Below are positions 41,944-51,197 of a DNA stretch of 64,000 bases, piece by piece; position 1 is the first letter of the stretch; the number at the start of each line of letters is the position of its first letter. The notes under the pieces are model-generated. The model saw only the letters and a list, made by a program, of their open reading frames with translations, searched no databases and had not been told where the DNA came from. Position numbers and translations under genes: made by a program. Source of the DNA: Dryocola sp036489025 (GTDB lineage: Bacteria > Pseudomonadota > Gammaproteobacteria > Enterobacterales > Enterobacteriaceae); NCBI GenBank assembly GCA_036489025.1, contig DASXGN010000025.1, positions 1-64,000 of the forward strand. Reading direction: 5' to 3'.

Positions 41944-41951
41944 CTCCCCGC
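41932..41951. terminator. Perfect 20-base palindrome over the menE stop codon
   Basis: The half GCGGGGAGCT (41932-41941) is followed directly by its exact complement (41942-41951), with no spacer and no T run. It lies between the convergent menE and catalase genes and spans the TAG (41941-41943). Probably acts as a bidirectional transcript end or 3' stability hairpin; as DNA it could form a cruciform. Confidence 0.6.
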
Positions 41952-41961
41952 GATTGATAGA

Positions 41962-43410
41962 TTACTTCGCTTCTTTTAACGCTTTCAGCGCGTTTTCCAC
42001 GCCCGCGCCGTACTCAGGGTGAACCTGACTGAACAGGCCAATCTGGCGCTCCTGAATAAACTCCGGCACATCCTTCATATCCCCGGCGATGCGGTTGAAC
42101 ATGCGCTGATGCTCTTCCGCGCTCAGCAGGTTATACAGCGCGCGCGGCTGGCTGAAGTAGTCGGTATCTTCGCGATGGTTCCAGTGATCGGCCGCACCTT
42201 CAAGGCTTAACGGTGGCTCGCTGAAATCAGGCTGCTCCTGGAAAACGTTAAAGCTGTTAGGCTCATAGGTTGGGCCGTTGCCGCTGTTGCCGTCAATGCG
42301 CATTGCGCCGTCGCGGTGGTAGTTATGGAACGGGCATTTCGGGGCGTTGACCGGGATCTGGTGATGGTTCACGCCCAAACGATAGCGGTGCGCGTCGCCG
42401 TAGGAGAACAGGCGGCCCTGCAGCATGCGGTCCGGGGAGAAACCAATGCCCGGCACCACGTTTGCCGGAGACATCGCCACCTGCTCAACGTCGGCAAAGT
42501 AGTTTTCCGGATTGCGGTTCAGCTCCAGCTCGCCCACTTCAATCAGCGGATAGTCGCCGTGCGGCCAGACTTTGGTCAGATCGAACGGGTTGTACGGGGT
42601 TTTTGACGCGTCGGATTCCGGCATCACCTGAATGAAGAACTTCCAGCGCGGGAAGTCGCCTTTCTCAATGGCGTCGAACAGGTCGCGCTGGGAGCTTTCG
42701 CGGTCGTTGGCGATGATGCCCGCGGCCTCGTCATCCATCAGGTTGGCGATCTCCTGCTGCGTTTTCAGGTGGAATTTCACCCAGAAGCGTTCGTTATTGC
42801 CGTTGATGAAGCTGAAGGTGTGGCTGCCGAAACCGTGAATGTGGCGATAAGAGCGCGGCAGACCGCGGTCGCTAAAGTCGATGGTCAACTGGTGCAGGGC
42901 TTCCGGCAGATGGGAGAAGAAGTCCCATTTGTAGGTGGCATTACGCAGGTTGGTGCGCGGGTCGCGCTTCACAACGTGGTTGAGGTCCGGGAACTTAAGC
43001 GGGTCGCGCAGATAGAAAACCGGCGTGTTGTTGCCGACTAAATCCCAGTTGCCTTCTTCGGTATAGAATTTGATGGAGAAACCGCGGATATCGCGCTCTG
43101 CATCCGCCGCGCCGCGTTCACCGGCAACGGTCGAAAAGCGAATAAAGAGATCGGTCTTCTTGCCGATCTCAGAGAAAATTTTTGCCCGGGTGTACGGGGT
43201 TATATCATGGGTAACGGTGAAGGTGCCGAACGCGCCGGAACCTTTGGCGTGCATACGACGCTCAGGAATCACTTCGCGATCGAAGTGGGCCAGTTTCTCA
43301 AGGAACCAGACATCCTGTAACAACATTGGCCCACGCGGGCCTGCGGTCGCAACATTGTTATTATGGGCAACGGGGGCCCCTGCTGCGGTAGTTAATCCTT
43401 TTTTGCTCAT
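41962..43410 (-). CDS. katA: Small-subunit (clade 3) haem catalase
   Basis: A 482-residue monofunctional haem catalase that splits hydrogen peroxide. The active-site residues are in exact register with the Proteus mirabilis enzyme: His54 (MHAKGSGAFG), Asn127 (LVGNN) and proximal haem ligand Tyr337 (RLFSYGDAHR). The short length without a C-terminal flavodoxin-like domain separates it from KatE (HPII). The ATG at 43410 has GGAG 6 bases upstream; an ATG four codons earlier has none. E. coli K-12 has no catalase here (pmrD and arn genes occupy the site), so it was gained, or kept, in this lineage. Single gene, convergent with men and divergent from yfaZ. Confidence 0.95.
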   Translation of the reverse strand: MSKKGLTTAAGAPVAHNNNVATAGPRGPMLLQDVWFLEKLAHFDREVIPERRMHAKGSGAFGTFTVTHDITPYTRAKIFSEIGKKTDLFIRFSTVAGERGAADAERDIRGFSIKFYTEEGNWDLVGNNTPVFYLRDPLKFPDLNHVVKRDPRTNLRNATYKWDFFSHLPEALHQLTIDFSDRGLPRSYRHIHGFGSHTFSFINGNNERFWVKFHLKTQQEIANLMDDEAAGIIANDRESSQRDLFDAIEKGDFPRWKFFIQVMPESDASKTPYNPFDLTKVWPHGDYPLIEVGELELNRNPENYFADVEQVAMSPANVVPGIGFSPDRMLQGRLFSYGDAHRYRLGVNHHQIPVNAPKCPFHNYHRDGAMRIDGNSGNGPTYEPNSFNVFQEQPDFSEPPLSLEGAADHWNHREDTDYFSQPRALYNLLSAEEHQRMFNRIAGDMKDVPEFIQERQIGLFSQVHPEYGAGVENALKALKEAK

Positions 43411-43675
43411 CGTTATCTCCATGATTCAATGTGTAAGTGGAGTGAATGACCTGCCGGTCGCTGCCGACTATTCTCGAGTATTCAGCACTCCACCTGCAAT
43501 TTGGCCCTTTCTATCGCTGCTATTCCTTGATCCTGTCACGCTTTTGGCGATCATTTTCATTTTCTTACAAACAAATGTTCAAAAGCATTTTCTAACACAT
43601 TGATTACATAATAACGAACTGTACAATCGGCGTTTTTTACGGGTTATCCCTCTTATTAAGCGCAGGATCCACGGA

Positions 43676-44218
43676 ATGAACAAATTAATCATGGCTGGTA
43701 TTGCCGGCTTAGCGCTGGCTTCTACGGCGGCAAACGCGATCAGCATCAGCGGCGAAGCGGGTAAGAAATACACCAACGTCGGCGTAGGTTTTGGGACTGA
43801 AAGCAGCGGCCTGGCGCTCACCGGCAGCTATGCTCACAACGATGATAACGGCGACGTAGCCGGTCTGGGCCTGGGCTTAAACGTTCCGCTGGGGCCGTTT
43901 ATGGGCACCGTGGGCGGCAAAGCGCTTTACCTGAACCCGAAAGACGGCGATGAAGGTTATGCGGTTGCCGTGGGCGGCGGCCTGAAATGGCAGATTTCCG
44001 ACAGCTTCTCTGTCTTTGGCGATTACTACTACTCCCCGGATTCTCTTTCCAGCGGCGTGAAAGATTACCAGGAAGCTAGCGCGGGCGTGAGCTGGACGAT
44101 TATGCGTCCTGTCACCGTGACCGGCGGCTATCGTTATATCGGCCTGAAAGGCAAAAACGGCGATCGTGATAACGCGATTGCTGACGGCCCGTACGTTGGC
44201 GTCAGCGCAGGCTTCTAA
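43676..44218 (+). CDS. yfaZ: Outer-membrane protein YfaZ
   Basis: A 180-residue YfaZ-family protein. A signal peptide is evident (MNKLIMAGIAGLALASTAANA, cleaved after residue 21), followed by alternating hydrophobic strands (GVGFGTESSGLALTGSY, GLGLGLNVPLG, FSVFGDYYYSPDSLS, VTGGYRYIGL) ending in a terminal Phe, as for a small outer-membrane beta-barrel. Function unknown in E. coli as well. GCAGGA lies upstream of the ATG. It shares a 265-base divergent region with katA. Confidence 0.92.
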   Translation: MNKLIMAGIAGLALASTAANAISISGEAGKKYTNVGVGFGTESSGLALTGSYAHNDDNGDVAGLGLGLNVPLGPFMGTVGGKALYLNPKDGDEGYAVAVGGGLKWQISDSFSVFGDYYYSPDSLSSGVKDYQEASAGVSWTIMRPVTVTGGYRYIGLKGKNGDRDNAIADGPYVGVSAGF

Positions 44219-44227
44219 AGTTCCACA

Positions 44228-44260
44228 GGTCACGACGCCCTGTCGTGGCCTTTGCTTTTC
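44228..44260 (+). terminator. yfaZ terminator
   Basis: GGTCACGAC (44228-44236) pairs with GTCGTGGCC (44242-44250, one G-T pair), followed by TTTGCTTTTC. Confidence 0.75.
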
Positions 44261-44321
44261 CTCACCTCCATTACCTTCGTCTGCGCTATAGTGAACCGTT
44301 CCCTTCCCACGGAGTAAAACG

Positions 44322-45518
44322 ATGATAAAAGTGGAAATGCTCTCTACCGGCGATGAAGTGCTGTACGGGCAGATTATTGATACCAACGCCGCGTGGCTTG
44401 CGGATTACTTTTTCAATCAGGGCCTGCCGATGTCGCGTCGCAACACGGTGGGCGACAGCCTGGAAGATTTAGTTGCGGTACTTAAAGAGCGCAGTGGGCA
44501 CGCGGATATTATGATCGTCAACGGCGGCCTTGGGCCAACCAGCGATGACTTAAGCGCGCTGGCTGCCGCCACCGCCGCGGGCGTTGAGCTGGTCGAGCAC
44601 AAAGAGTGGCTGGCTCATATGGAGAAGTTCTTCTCCGAACGTGGGCGGGTCATGGCTCCGAGCAACCGCAAGCAGGCGCTTATCCCGGCCGGCAGTGAAA
44701 TGATTGATAATCCAGTCGGGACGGCCTGCGGGTTTGCGCTTCAAATGAACCGCTGCCTGATGTTCTTCACGCCCGGCGTGCCTTCCGAATTTAAAGCGAT
44801 GGTCGACAAGCAAATCATGCCGCGCCTGCGCGAGCGCTTTACGCTGCCGCAACCTCCGGTTTGCCTGCGCCTGACAACCTTTGGTCGCTCCGAAAGCGAA
44901 CTGGCCCAAAGCCTCGATCCCCTGACGCTGCCTGAAGGTGCTGTGATGGGCTATCGCTCATCGATGCCAATTATTGAACTCAAACTGACCGGGCCCGCCA
45001 GCCTGCGCAAAGAGATGGAGGCCGTCTGGCCGGAAGTGCAGCGGGTGGCGGGAGAAAGCGTGATTTTTGAGGGCACGGAAGGGCTGCCCGCGCAGCTGGC
45101 CGCTCGCCTGGCAGCAAAAGCGTTACGCCTTGCGGTTAGCGAGCAGTTTACCGCCGGTTTACTGGCCTTGCAGCTCGCAAATGCTCAGGCCCCGCTGGGC
45201 GATGGCCGCGTGCTGACGCCGTATTCTGCAACGCTGGCAGAAGCTGCCGCGCGGGCAGAAAAGCTGGCTACGGACACCGGCTGCGAACTCGGTCTGGTCG
45301 TTGGCGCCCTGGAAGATGAATATCTCAACTTTGCTTTGCATACCCCGACAGGCACGCACGGCCTGCGCGTGAAGTTTAACGTGAGCCGCCACGGGCTGCG
45401 CACTCGTCAGGAAGTGTGCGCCATGATGGCGCTTAATATGCTGCGCCGCTGGCTGAACGGCTGGGACGTGGCCGCCGAACACGGCTGGATCAACGTGGTC
45501 GAGGCCATCGAGCTTTAG
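44322..45518 (+). CDS. yfaY: CinA-family protein YfaY
   Basis: A 398-residue CinA-like protein. The N-terminal MoCF/COG1058 domain (about 1-170: MLSTGDEVLYGQIIDTNAAWLA, VNGGLGPTSDD, FFTPGVPSEFKAM) resembles ADP-ribose pyrophosphatase domains. The C-terminal third (about 250-398) is related to nicotinamide-nucleotide amidase (PncC) but diverged. E. coli YfaY has lost detectable amidase activity in the reports I know; PncC does that job elsewhere. It ends 3 bases from the convergent glpC stop, leaving no room for a separate terminator. Confidence 0.88.
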   Translation: MIKVEMLSTGDEVLYGQIIDTNAAWLADYFFNQGLPMSRRNTVGDSLEDLVAVLKERSGHADIMIVNGGLGPTSDDLSALAAATAAGVELVEHKEWLAHMEKFFSERGRVMAPSNRKQALIPAGSEMIDNPVGTACGFALQMNRCLMFFTPGVPSEFKAMVDKQIMPRLRERFTLPQPPVCLRLTTFGRSESELAQSLDPLTLPEGAVMGYRSSMPIIELKLTGPASLRKEMEAVWPEVQRVAGESVIFEGTEGLPAQLAARLAAKALRLAVSEQFTAGLLALQLANAQAPLGDGRVLTPYSATLAEAAARAEKLATDTGCELGLVVGALEDEYLNFALHTPTGTHGLRVKFNVSRHGLRTRQEVCAMMALNMLRRWLNGWDVAAEHGWINVVEAIEL

Positions 45519-45521
45519 CTA

Positions 45522-46721
45522 TCAGGCGAGCGCCCGGGCCAGCAGGGTTATCGGGTGCTCGCATTTTTTGCTGGTCGACATCTCAATCTGCCATTTGCAG
45601 GTTTCACAGTCGGTGACCACCAGATCGACACCGCTGTTTTCTATCTGTTCAAAGAGCGGCGCGCCGATACGCTGCGCCGTCGAATAGTTCTCTTTTTTGA
45701 AGCCGTAAGTCCCGGCGATGCCGCAGCACTGCGACTCCAGCACGGTGAGCTCTACGCCGGGCAGGCGACGGAGCAAATCCAGCGTATACAAAGACCAGCC
45801 CATTTTTTCCATGTGGCACGGCGTGTGGTAAGCAATACGCAGCGGCTGCGCCTCCAGCTTCAGCTCCCGGCCCGCCTCCAGCTGCTTCCAGATAAACCGC
45901 GTGGCCAGTTCGATATGGCTGCGCATCGGGCGAGTGTCAACGCCAAGCACGTGCGGATACTCATCGCGCAGGGTAAAGGTGCAGGTCGATGAGGTGGCAA
46001 TCACCGGCAGATTGCGTTCCAGCACCGCCTTGCGCAGCGATTCGGCGTTAACCCCGGCCTGCTTTTTGGCCTTCTCGATAAAGCCGTTGGCAATCAGCGG
46101 CACGCCGCAGCATTTTTCCCGCTCAAGCAGCTGCACGCCAAAACCCAGGGCGTTCATCACGCGCAGCAGATCTTTACCAAGCTGGGAATGGTTGTAGTTC
46201 ACGTAGCAGCCGTGGAAAAATGCAACCTGCTCCGGGAATGCCTGCTGAGCGGTCTTTTGCCTGCGGTACCACTGGCGAAAGGTTCCGGTCGAATATTTTG
46301 GCAGCTCGCGGTGCCCGTCGATGCCCAGCGTTTTATCCAGCAGGCCGCGCACGGGTTTTATCGATGTCGCCGTATTCACCAGCGGGGCAAACGGCGTGGA
46401 AAGGGTGCCCATCAGGTCCGTATGGCTGAGAATGGCATCCCGCAGGTTAAATTTCGGTTTGCCGTAGCGGGCTTTTGCACGCTGGATAATATCGCCAATC
46501 TTCACGTCGGAAGGGCAGGCGACTTCGCAGCGTTTGCAGTTGGTGCAGTATTTAAGCGCCTCATCGTACAGCGCAGCGTCCTTCAGGCGCAGGCGCTCGC
46601 CGTCCGGGCCGGACTGTTTGGGGCCGGGGTAATCCGGGTTGACGCGGCTTACCGGACAAGCGGTCGTGCAGACGGTGCATTTTATGCAGTTTTCAAAGCT
46701 GGTTTCGTCGAGCAGGCTCAT
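45522..46721 (-). CDS. glpC: Anaerobic glycerol-3-phosphate dehydrogenase subunit C
   Basis: A 399-residue membrane-associated Fe-S subunit of the anaerobic G3P dehydrogenase. Two [4Fe-4S] motifs are at Cys12, 15, 18 and 22 (CIKCTVCTTACP) and Cys59, 62, 65 and 69 (CTNCKRCEVACP); two CCG-type motifs (CCGVPL, CCGIAGTYG) lie in the C-terminal half, typical of heterodisulfide-reductase-like quinone-linked subunits. It passes electrons from GlpAB to menaquinone, made by the men genes in this window. The start overlaps glpB by 4 bases. Confidence 0.96.
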   Translation of the reverse strand: MSLLDETSFENCIKCTVCTTACPVSRVNPDYPGPKQSGPDGERLRLKDAALYDEALKYCTNCKRCEVACPSDVKIGDIIQRAKARYGKPKFNLRDAILSHTDLMGTLSTPFAPLVNTATSIKPVRGLLDKTLGIDGHRELPKYSTGTFRQWYRRQKTAQQAFPEQVAFFHGCYVNYNHSQLGKDLLRVMNALGFGVQLLEREKCCGVPLIANGFIEKAKKQAGVNAESLRKAVLERNLPVIATSSTCTFTLRDEYPHVLGVDTRPMRSHIELATRFIWKQLEAGRELKLEAQPLRIAYHTPCHMEKMGWSLYTLDLLRRLPGVELTVLESQCCGIAGTYGFKKENYSTAQRIGAPLFEQIENSGVDLVVTDCETCKWQIEMSTSKKCEHPITLLARALA

Positions 46722-47977
46722 GCGCGGGCCTCCTGAGCGGTGAGAATTTGTTGTGCGACGTGCAGCGCGCCGGTGAGGGAAACGCCCGCGCCGCAGCCCT
46801 GTTGCAGCGGATCGAAACCGGCCAGCACTGAGCCAATTGCGTAGAGGTTTTCGATACGCTGCCCGGCGCGCGCGGGGCGGAAGCTATCGTCGACCGAGAC
46901 GCCAGCCTGCAGGTAGGGCTGCGGGCTGAAGAAGTCCTCATGGCACCACTCTTCACGCGTTGCCGGAGCCTGAATATCCAGGCCAAAAATAGGTTCCCGG
47001 ATGCCGCTGAATTTTGCCGCCAGTCCGCCGCTGAAAAAGCTGCCGCTGGCGAGAATAACGTTCTTCGCCCGCAGGGGCACTTCGGCATGATTACGCGTGA
47101 AAATGGCGCTGACGCTTTGGCGATTAAATTCGGCGCTCAGCACCGCATCGCCCGGCATGATCAAACCGCCGAGCTGCTGGAAGCGGCGGCGAAGCTGGGT
47201 AAATAATCTGATGCCGAGCACCGAAGGCGGCAGCGTGGGCAGCAGGCGAAGCGGGCAGGGAAGCTGGCTGCTGATTGCCTGAAAGGCCCGCGAATCCTCG
47301 CTGCCAAGGCAGGCGGGCAGGAACAGGGCTTCGGCCTCTTTCGCCAGCGTTCTGAGCTCTTCGATAAATAAGCCCTGCTGCTCCGGTATCTCCAGCACGC
47401 GGGCGATGTTGGCGGCGCGAAACTCGCTGGGGTTGTTGCGCAAAACGTCCAGCGCCGGAAGCGTAAGCTCTGCCGTCTGCACATCAATCTGGCTTTCAGC
47501 CAGCGACCCGGCCACCAGCTCGGTCTGGAAATCCAGAAATCCAGCAATGCCAACGACGGTTATGCGCTTCCACGGCAGCGGGGCTACGGGGATTTCAGGC
47601 GGGCTGAGCCATGTTGCTCTTTGGGTGCCGAGCGGCGTGATTCTCTGATGGTTTTGTAGATGGCTGCCCTGCATCTCGATATCGCTGCGGGCAAATAACC
47701 GCTCGCTTTCGGCGGCATAGCGGCGGACATTTTCCGCACCCATCAAGCTGTACGGATGCTGAGGCGCCTGTTGCTTAAGGGTATCCAGAGCGGCAAGTGG
47801 TTCCGCTACCGGACTGCCGTCGGGGAGTTCCGCAAGCAGGTCCAGCGAGCCGGAAGAGAAATGCAGGGCGCTCTGTCCGCGGCTGATAATGGCGCAGCGC
47901 TGGCCTGCTTCGGCCAGGCGAATGCCGCATACCAGGCCCGCTAAACCTCCACCGATAATCAGGCTGTCGAATTTCAT
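46718..47977 (-). CDS. glpB: Anaerobic glycerol-3-phosphate dehydrogenase subunit B
   Basis: A 419-residue flavoprotein subunit with an N-terminal FAD/FMN Rossmann loop (IIGGGLAGLVCGIRLAEAG, about 6-24) and a C-terminal GAGVSLTGALH segment. It forms the soluble GlpAB heterodimer that oxidises sn-glycerol-3-phosphate to dihydroxyacetone phosphate. Overlaps of 4 bases with both glpA and glpC keep subunit synthesis coupled. Confidence 0.95.
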   Translation of the reverse strand: MKFDSLIIGGGLAGLVCGIRLAEAGQRCAIISRGQSALHFSSGSLDLLAELPDGSPVAEPLAALDTLKQQAPQHPYSLMGAENVRRYAAESERLFARSDIEMQGSHLQNHQRITPLGTQRATWLSPPEIPVAPLPWKRITVVGIAGFLDFQTELVAGSLAESQIDVQTAELTLPALDVLRNNPSEFRAANIARVLEIPEQQGLFIEELRTLAKEAEALFLPACLGSEDSRAFQAISSQLPCPLRLLPTLPPSVLGIRLFTQLRRRFQQLGGLIMPGDAVLSAEFNRQSVSAIFTRNHAEVPLRAKNVILASGSFFSGGLAAKFSGIREPIFGLDIQAPATREEWCHEDFFSPQPYLQAGVSVDDSFRPARAGQRIENLYAIGSVLAGFDPLQQGCGAGVSLTGALHVAQQILTAQEARA

Positions 47978-49587
47978 TGTGGCGATCCTTTTTTTAGCCC
48001 GCAGAGCCCCTGGTAAACCCAGGCGGTGAATTCACTTTCCCGCAGCGCATCGTCCCAGGCGATAGGGCGAACGCCTTTCCAGCGCTCGTTGAGAAAAATA
48101 GAAAGGCCGTCCAGCGACTGGGCAGGCGTTGCCGTGCCGAAGCGTTGCAGCAGCCCCGCGGCGCGGCAGGCGCAAAGCTCGCCCTGACAGGTGCCCATGC
48201 CCACGCGAGTTCTGCGGCGTAAATCGCCCAGGCTGCTGACGGCAAGCCTGTTGACCGCGTAGCGGACTTCCCCGGCGGTAACGGCCTCACATTCGCAGAC
48301 CAGGCTGTTGCTCAGGCGGTCGCCCGCCAGGAGCCGATCGGCCCGATCGCCGTGACGCCAGACCGCCGAGCGGCGAATGGTCGGAGGCAGGGCGATAACT
48401 TTGCTGAGCGTTTCCTCCGGCGAATGCCCGGAACCGGGGAGAGGAACCGCCGCCGTGGTGCACGGCCTGCCGTTGCCAACCTTTTCGCAGACGGCGTTGG
48501 TGGCCCACTCGGCCATCAGGCGATAGGTCATCAGCTTGCCGCCGGTAATCGTAATGAAGCCTTCCATGCCGTCGCGCTTCGCGTGATCGAACAGCACAAT
48601 GCCCCGGCTAACGCTGCGCCCTGTGGGATCGTTGTCGCTGGCCACCAGGGGACGAACCCCTGCGTAAGCCCGCAGGATGCGCGTTTCTGCCAGCTCAGGA
48701 GCCAGCTTTGCCCCCTCGCGAATCAAAATATCCACTTCCTGCGGCGTGACTCGCATATCGTCAATCTGGTCGTAGTCAACGTGGGTGGAAGTGGTGCCAA
48801 TCAGGGAAATAGTATCGCCGGGCACCAGAATGTCTGCGTCGGCAGGTCTGCGGCAGCGGTTGATCACCATGTTGTTGATACGATGGCCGAGGATCAGCAA
48901 AGACCCTTTGGCGGGAAACATACGAATGGATAAATCGGCATATTCGGCAATGCGCTGCCCCCAAATCCCCGCCGCATTGACCACGACCGCCGCGTACAGA
49001 TCCCGACGCTGCCGGGTTTTATGGTCGTAGACGCGTACGCCGATAACTCGTTCGGCCTCGCGAATCAGGCCGATGACTTCCTGCCCGGTCAGCATCTCCG
49101 CGCCGTGTTCCCTGGCGTCCAGCATGTTGGCCGCCGTGAGGCGGAACGGATCGACGGTGCCGTCGGGCACGCGCACGGCACCGATAAGAGCCGGGTTAGC
49201 GGCGGGTTCGAGCCGCAGGGCTTCTTTCGGACTGAGCGGCTGGGCGTCTATTCCGGCCAGCTGGCAGGCATCGATAAACGTGCTTTGAAGGGCCAGATCG
49301 TCTTCGGGGAGGGTGATAAACAGGCCGTCGGTGCGCTCAATACAGTGGCGGGCGATGCGCTTGAGGATTTGATTTTCCTCAATGCATTCCTTCGCGGATT
49401 CACCGTCGGTTAACGCATAGCGGGCGCCGCTGTGGAGCAGGCCGTGATTGCGGCCCGTTGCGCCGGTGGCAATATCGTGCCGCTCAAGCAGCAAAACGCG
49501 CAGGCCTCGCAGGGAGCAGTCCCTCGCAATGCCCGCGCCGGTTGCGCCTCCGCCGATAATAATGACGTCCATTTCTTTCATGCCCAT
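47974..49587 (-). CDS. glpA: Anaerobic glycerol-3-phosphate dehydrogenase subunit A
   Basis: A 537-residue FAD-dependent catalytic subunit. The dinucleotide-binding motif IIIGGGATGAGIARD is at the N-terminus, TGATGRNHGLLHSGARYA is the DAO-type signature, and a C-terminal BFD-like [2Fe-2S] region has CECEAVT and GTCQGELCACR. Three ATGs are possible: at 49593 the GGAG is only one base away, at 49587 it is 7 bases away (chosen), and at 49581 13 away. First gene of glpACB, used in anaerobic growth with fumarate or nitrate, controlled from the shared operator region with glpT. Confidence 0.95.
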   Translation of the reverse strand: MGMKEMDVIIIGGGATGAGIARDCSLRGLRVLLLERHDIATGATGRNHGLLHSGARYALTDGESAKECIEENQILKRIARHCIERTDGLFITLPEDDLALQSTFIDACQLAGIDAQPLSPKEALRLEPAANPALIGAVRVPDGTVDPFRLTAANMLDAREHGAEMLTGQEVIGLIREAERVIGVRVYDHKTRQRRDLYAAVVVNAAGIWGQRIAEYADLSIRMFPAKGSLLILGHRINNMVINRCRRPADADILVPGDTISLIGTTSTHVDYDQIDDMRVTPQEVDILIREGAKLAPELAETRILRAYAGVRPLVASDNDPTGRSVSRGIVLFDHAKRDGMEGFITITGGKLMTYRLMAEWATNAVCEKVGNGRPCTTAAVPLPGSGHSPEETLSKVIALPPTIRRSAVWRHGDRADRLLAGDRLSNSLVCECEAVTAGEVRYAVNRLAVSSLGDLRRRTRVGMGTCQGELCACRAAGLLQRFGTATPAQSLDGLSIFLNERWKGVRPIAWDDALRESEFTAWVYQGLCGLKKGSPQ

Positions 49588-49646
49588 CGCCATACTCCAC
49601 TCCGCGAGATTTACCTGGGATCCATTCAGCCACAGAAACGCTTTTC

Positions 49647-49666
49647 AATGTTTGATATCGAACAAA
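49647..49666. promoter_or_regulatory. GlpR operator in the glpA-glpT region
   Basis: AATGTTTGATATCGAACAAA is a near-perfect dyad matching the GlpR consensus (ATGTTCG...CGAACAT). It sits 60 bases from the glpA start, where repression of both divergent operons is expected in the absence of glycerol-3-phosphate. Confidence 0.8.
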
Positions 49667-49689
49667 TTCGCACACAAACGAAAGTAAAG

Positions 49690-49705
49690 TGTGATGGCAT
49701 GCACC
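49690..49705. promoter_or_regulatory. Possible CRP site (weaker)
   Basis: TGTGA at 49690-49694, six bases, then GCACC: one consensus half-site and one degenerate half-site of a cAMP-CRP box. Confidence 0.45.
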
Positions 49706-49738
49706 TTTTCGCTAATTTGTAATAAAAATGTAACGTGA

Positions 49739-49754
49739 TGTGCGATGTTTCACA
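49739..49754. promoter_or_regulatory. CRP site in the glpA-glpT region
   Basis: TGTGC-GATGTT-TCACA matches the cAMP-CRP consensus TGTGA-N6-TCACA with a single mismatch, about 75 bases before glpT, fitting catabolite control of glpTQ and glpACB. Confidence 0.75.
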
Positions 49755-49779
49755 CTAAACGGAGGCGATAATTATTAAC

Positions 49780-49799
49780 ATGCGCTCGCAAAAGAACAT
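49780..49799. promoter_or_regulatory. Second candidate GlpR operator, near glpT
   Basis: ATGCGCTCGCAAAAGAACAT keeps the outer ATG and GAACAT of the GlpR dyad but has a degenerate left half. It ends 30 bases before the glpT start. Confidence 0.5.
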
Positions 49800-49829
49800 T
49801 GCATAACAAAAACTGCCACGGAGGCATTT

Positions 49830-51182
49830 ATGCTGAGTATTTTTAAACCTGCCGCGCATCAGCCCCGGTTGAAGACAGAACATATCGATCCGACCTATCG
49901 ACGTTTGCGCTGGCAAATCTTCATGGGTATTTTCTTCGGCTACGCCGCTTACTATCTGGTGCGTAAAAACTTTACCCTTGCCATGCCGTATCTGGTTGAG
50001 CAGGGCTTCTCACGTGGGGATCTGGGCTTTGCGCTGTCGGGGATCTCTATCGCCTACGGTTTCTCAAAGTTCATCATGGGGTCGGTGTCCGACCGCTCCA
50101 ATCCTCGAGTCTTCCTGCCCGCCGGGCTGATTCTTGCCGCCGCGGTGATGCTGTTTATGGGCTTTGTGCCCTGGGCGACATCGAGCATTGCGGTGATGTT
50201 TGTACTGCTCTTCCTGTGCGGCTGGTTCCAGGGAATGGGCTGGCCGCCGTGCGGTCGCACCATGGTTCACTGGTGGTCGCAGAAAGAGCGCGGCAGTATT
50301 GTTTCCGTCTGGAACTGCGCGCATAACGTCGGCGGTGGTATTCCACCTTTGCTATTCCTGCTGGGGATGGCGTGGTTTAACGACTGGCACGCCGCGCTGT
50401 ATATGCCTGCTTTTGCAGCCATTCTGGTGGCGCTGATTGCGTTCGGTTTAATGCGTGATACGCCGCAATCCTGTGGGCTGCCGCCGATTGAGGAGTACAA
50501 AAACGACTACCCGGACGATTACAACGAGGAAGCTGAAGAAGAGCTGACCGCGAAGCAGATCTTCATGCAGTACATTCTGCCGAACCGTCTGCTGTGGTAT
50601 ATCGCCATTGCCAACGTTTTTGTCTACCTGCTGCGCTACGGCATTCTCGACTGGTCGCCAACCTACCTGAAAGAGGTGAAGCATTTCGCCATCGATAAAT
50701 CCTCCTGGGCCTACTTCTTCTATGAGTACGCGGGTATACCGGGAACGCTGCTGTGCGGCTGGATGTCGGATAAGGTGTTCAGGGGTAACCGCGGCGCGAC
50801 CGGCGTGTTCTTTATGATTCTGGTGACGATCGCCACCGTGGTTTACTGGCTTAATCCTCCGGGCAATCCGGGCGTGGATATGGCCTGCATGATTATCATC
50901 GGCTTCCTGATTTACGGCCCGGTCATGCTGATTGGCCTGCACGCGCTGGAGCTGGCGCCTAAAAAAGCGGCGGGAACGGCGGCGGGCTTTACCGGCCTGT
51001 TCGGCTATCTCGGCGGTTCAGTCGCCGCCAGCGCCATTGTCGGCTACACCGTGGATTTCTTCGGCTGGGACGGCGGCTTTATGGTGATGATTGGCGGCAG
51101 CGTGCTGGCGGTGATTCTGCTGGTGGTGGTGATGATCGGCGAGAACCGGCAGCATCATGACAAGCTGGCTAAAAACGGCTAA
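49830..51182 (+). CDS. glpT: Glycerol-3-phosphate:phosphate antiporter
   Basis: A 450-residue inner-membrane transporter of the organophosphate:Pi antiporter group of the major facilitator superfamily, with twelve transmembrane helices in two halves. The family signature runs through GYAAYYLVRKNFTLAMPYL (with the phosphate-binding Arg45 region), GWFQGMGWPPCGRTMVHWWS and FGYLGGSVAASAIVGYTVDFFGWDG. It imports G3P in exchange for phosphate and is also the main entry route for fosfomycin. ACGGAGG lies just before the ATG. glpQ follows after 15 bases. Confidence 0.97.
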   Translation: MLSIFKPAAHQPRLKTEHIDPTYRRLRWQIFMGIFFGYAAYYLVRKNFTLAMPYLVEQGFSRGDLGFALSGISIAYGFSKFIMGSVSDRSNPRVFLPAGLILAAAVMLFMGFVPWATSSIAVMFVLLFLCGWFQGMGWPPCGRTMVHWWSQKERGSIVSVWNCAHNVGGGIPPLLFLLGMAWFNDWHAALYMPAFAAILVALIAFGLMRDTPQSCGLPPIEEYKNDYPDDYNEEAEEELTAKQIFMQYILPNRLLWYIAIANVFVYLLRYGILDWSPTYLKEVKHFAIDKSSWAYFFYEYAGIPGTLLCGWMSDKVFRGNRGATGVFFMILVTIATVVYWLNPPGNPGVDMACMIIIGFLIYGPVMLIGLHALELAPKKAAGTAAGFTGLFGYLGGSVAASAIVGYTVDFFGWDGGFMVMIGGSVLAVILLVVVMIGENRQHHDKLAKNG

Positions 51183-51197
51183 CGGGAGCGCGCGATT

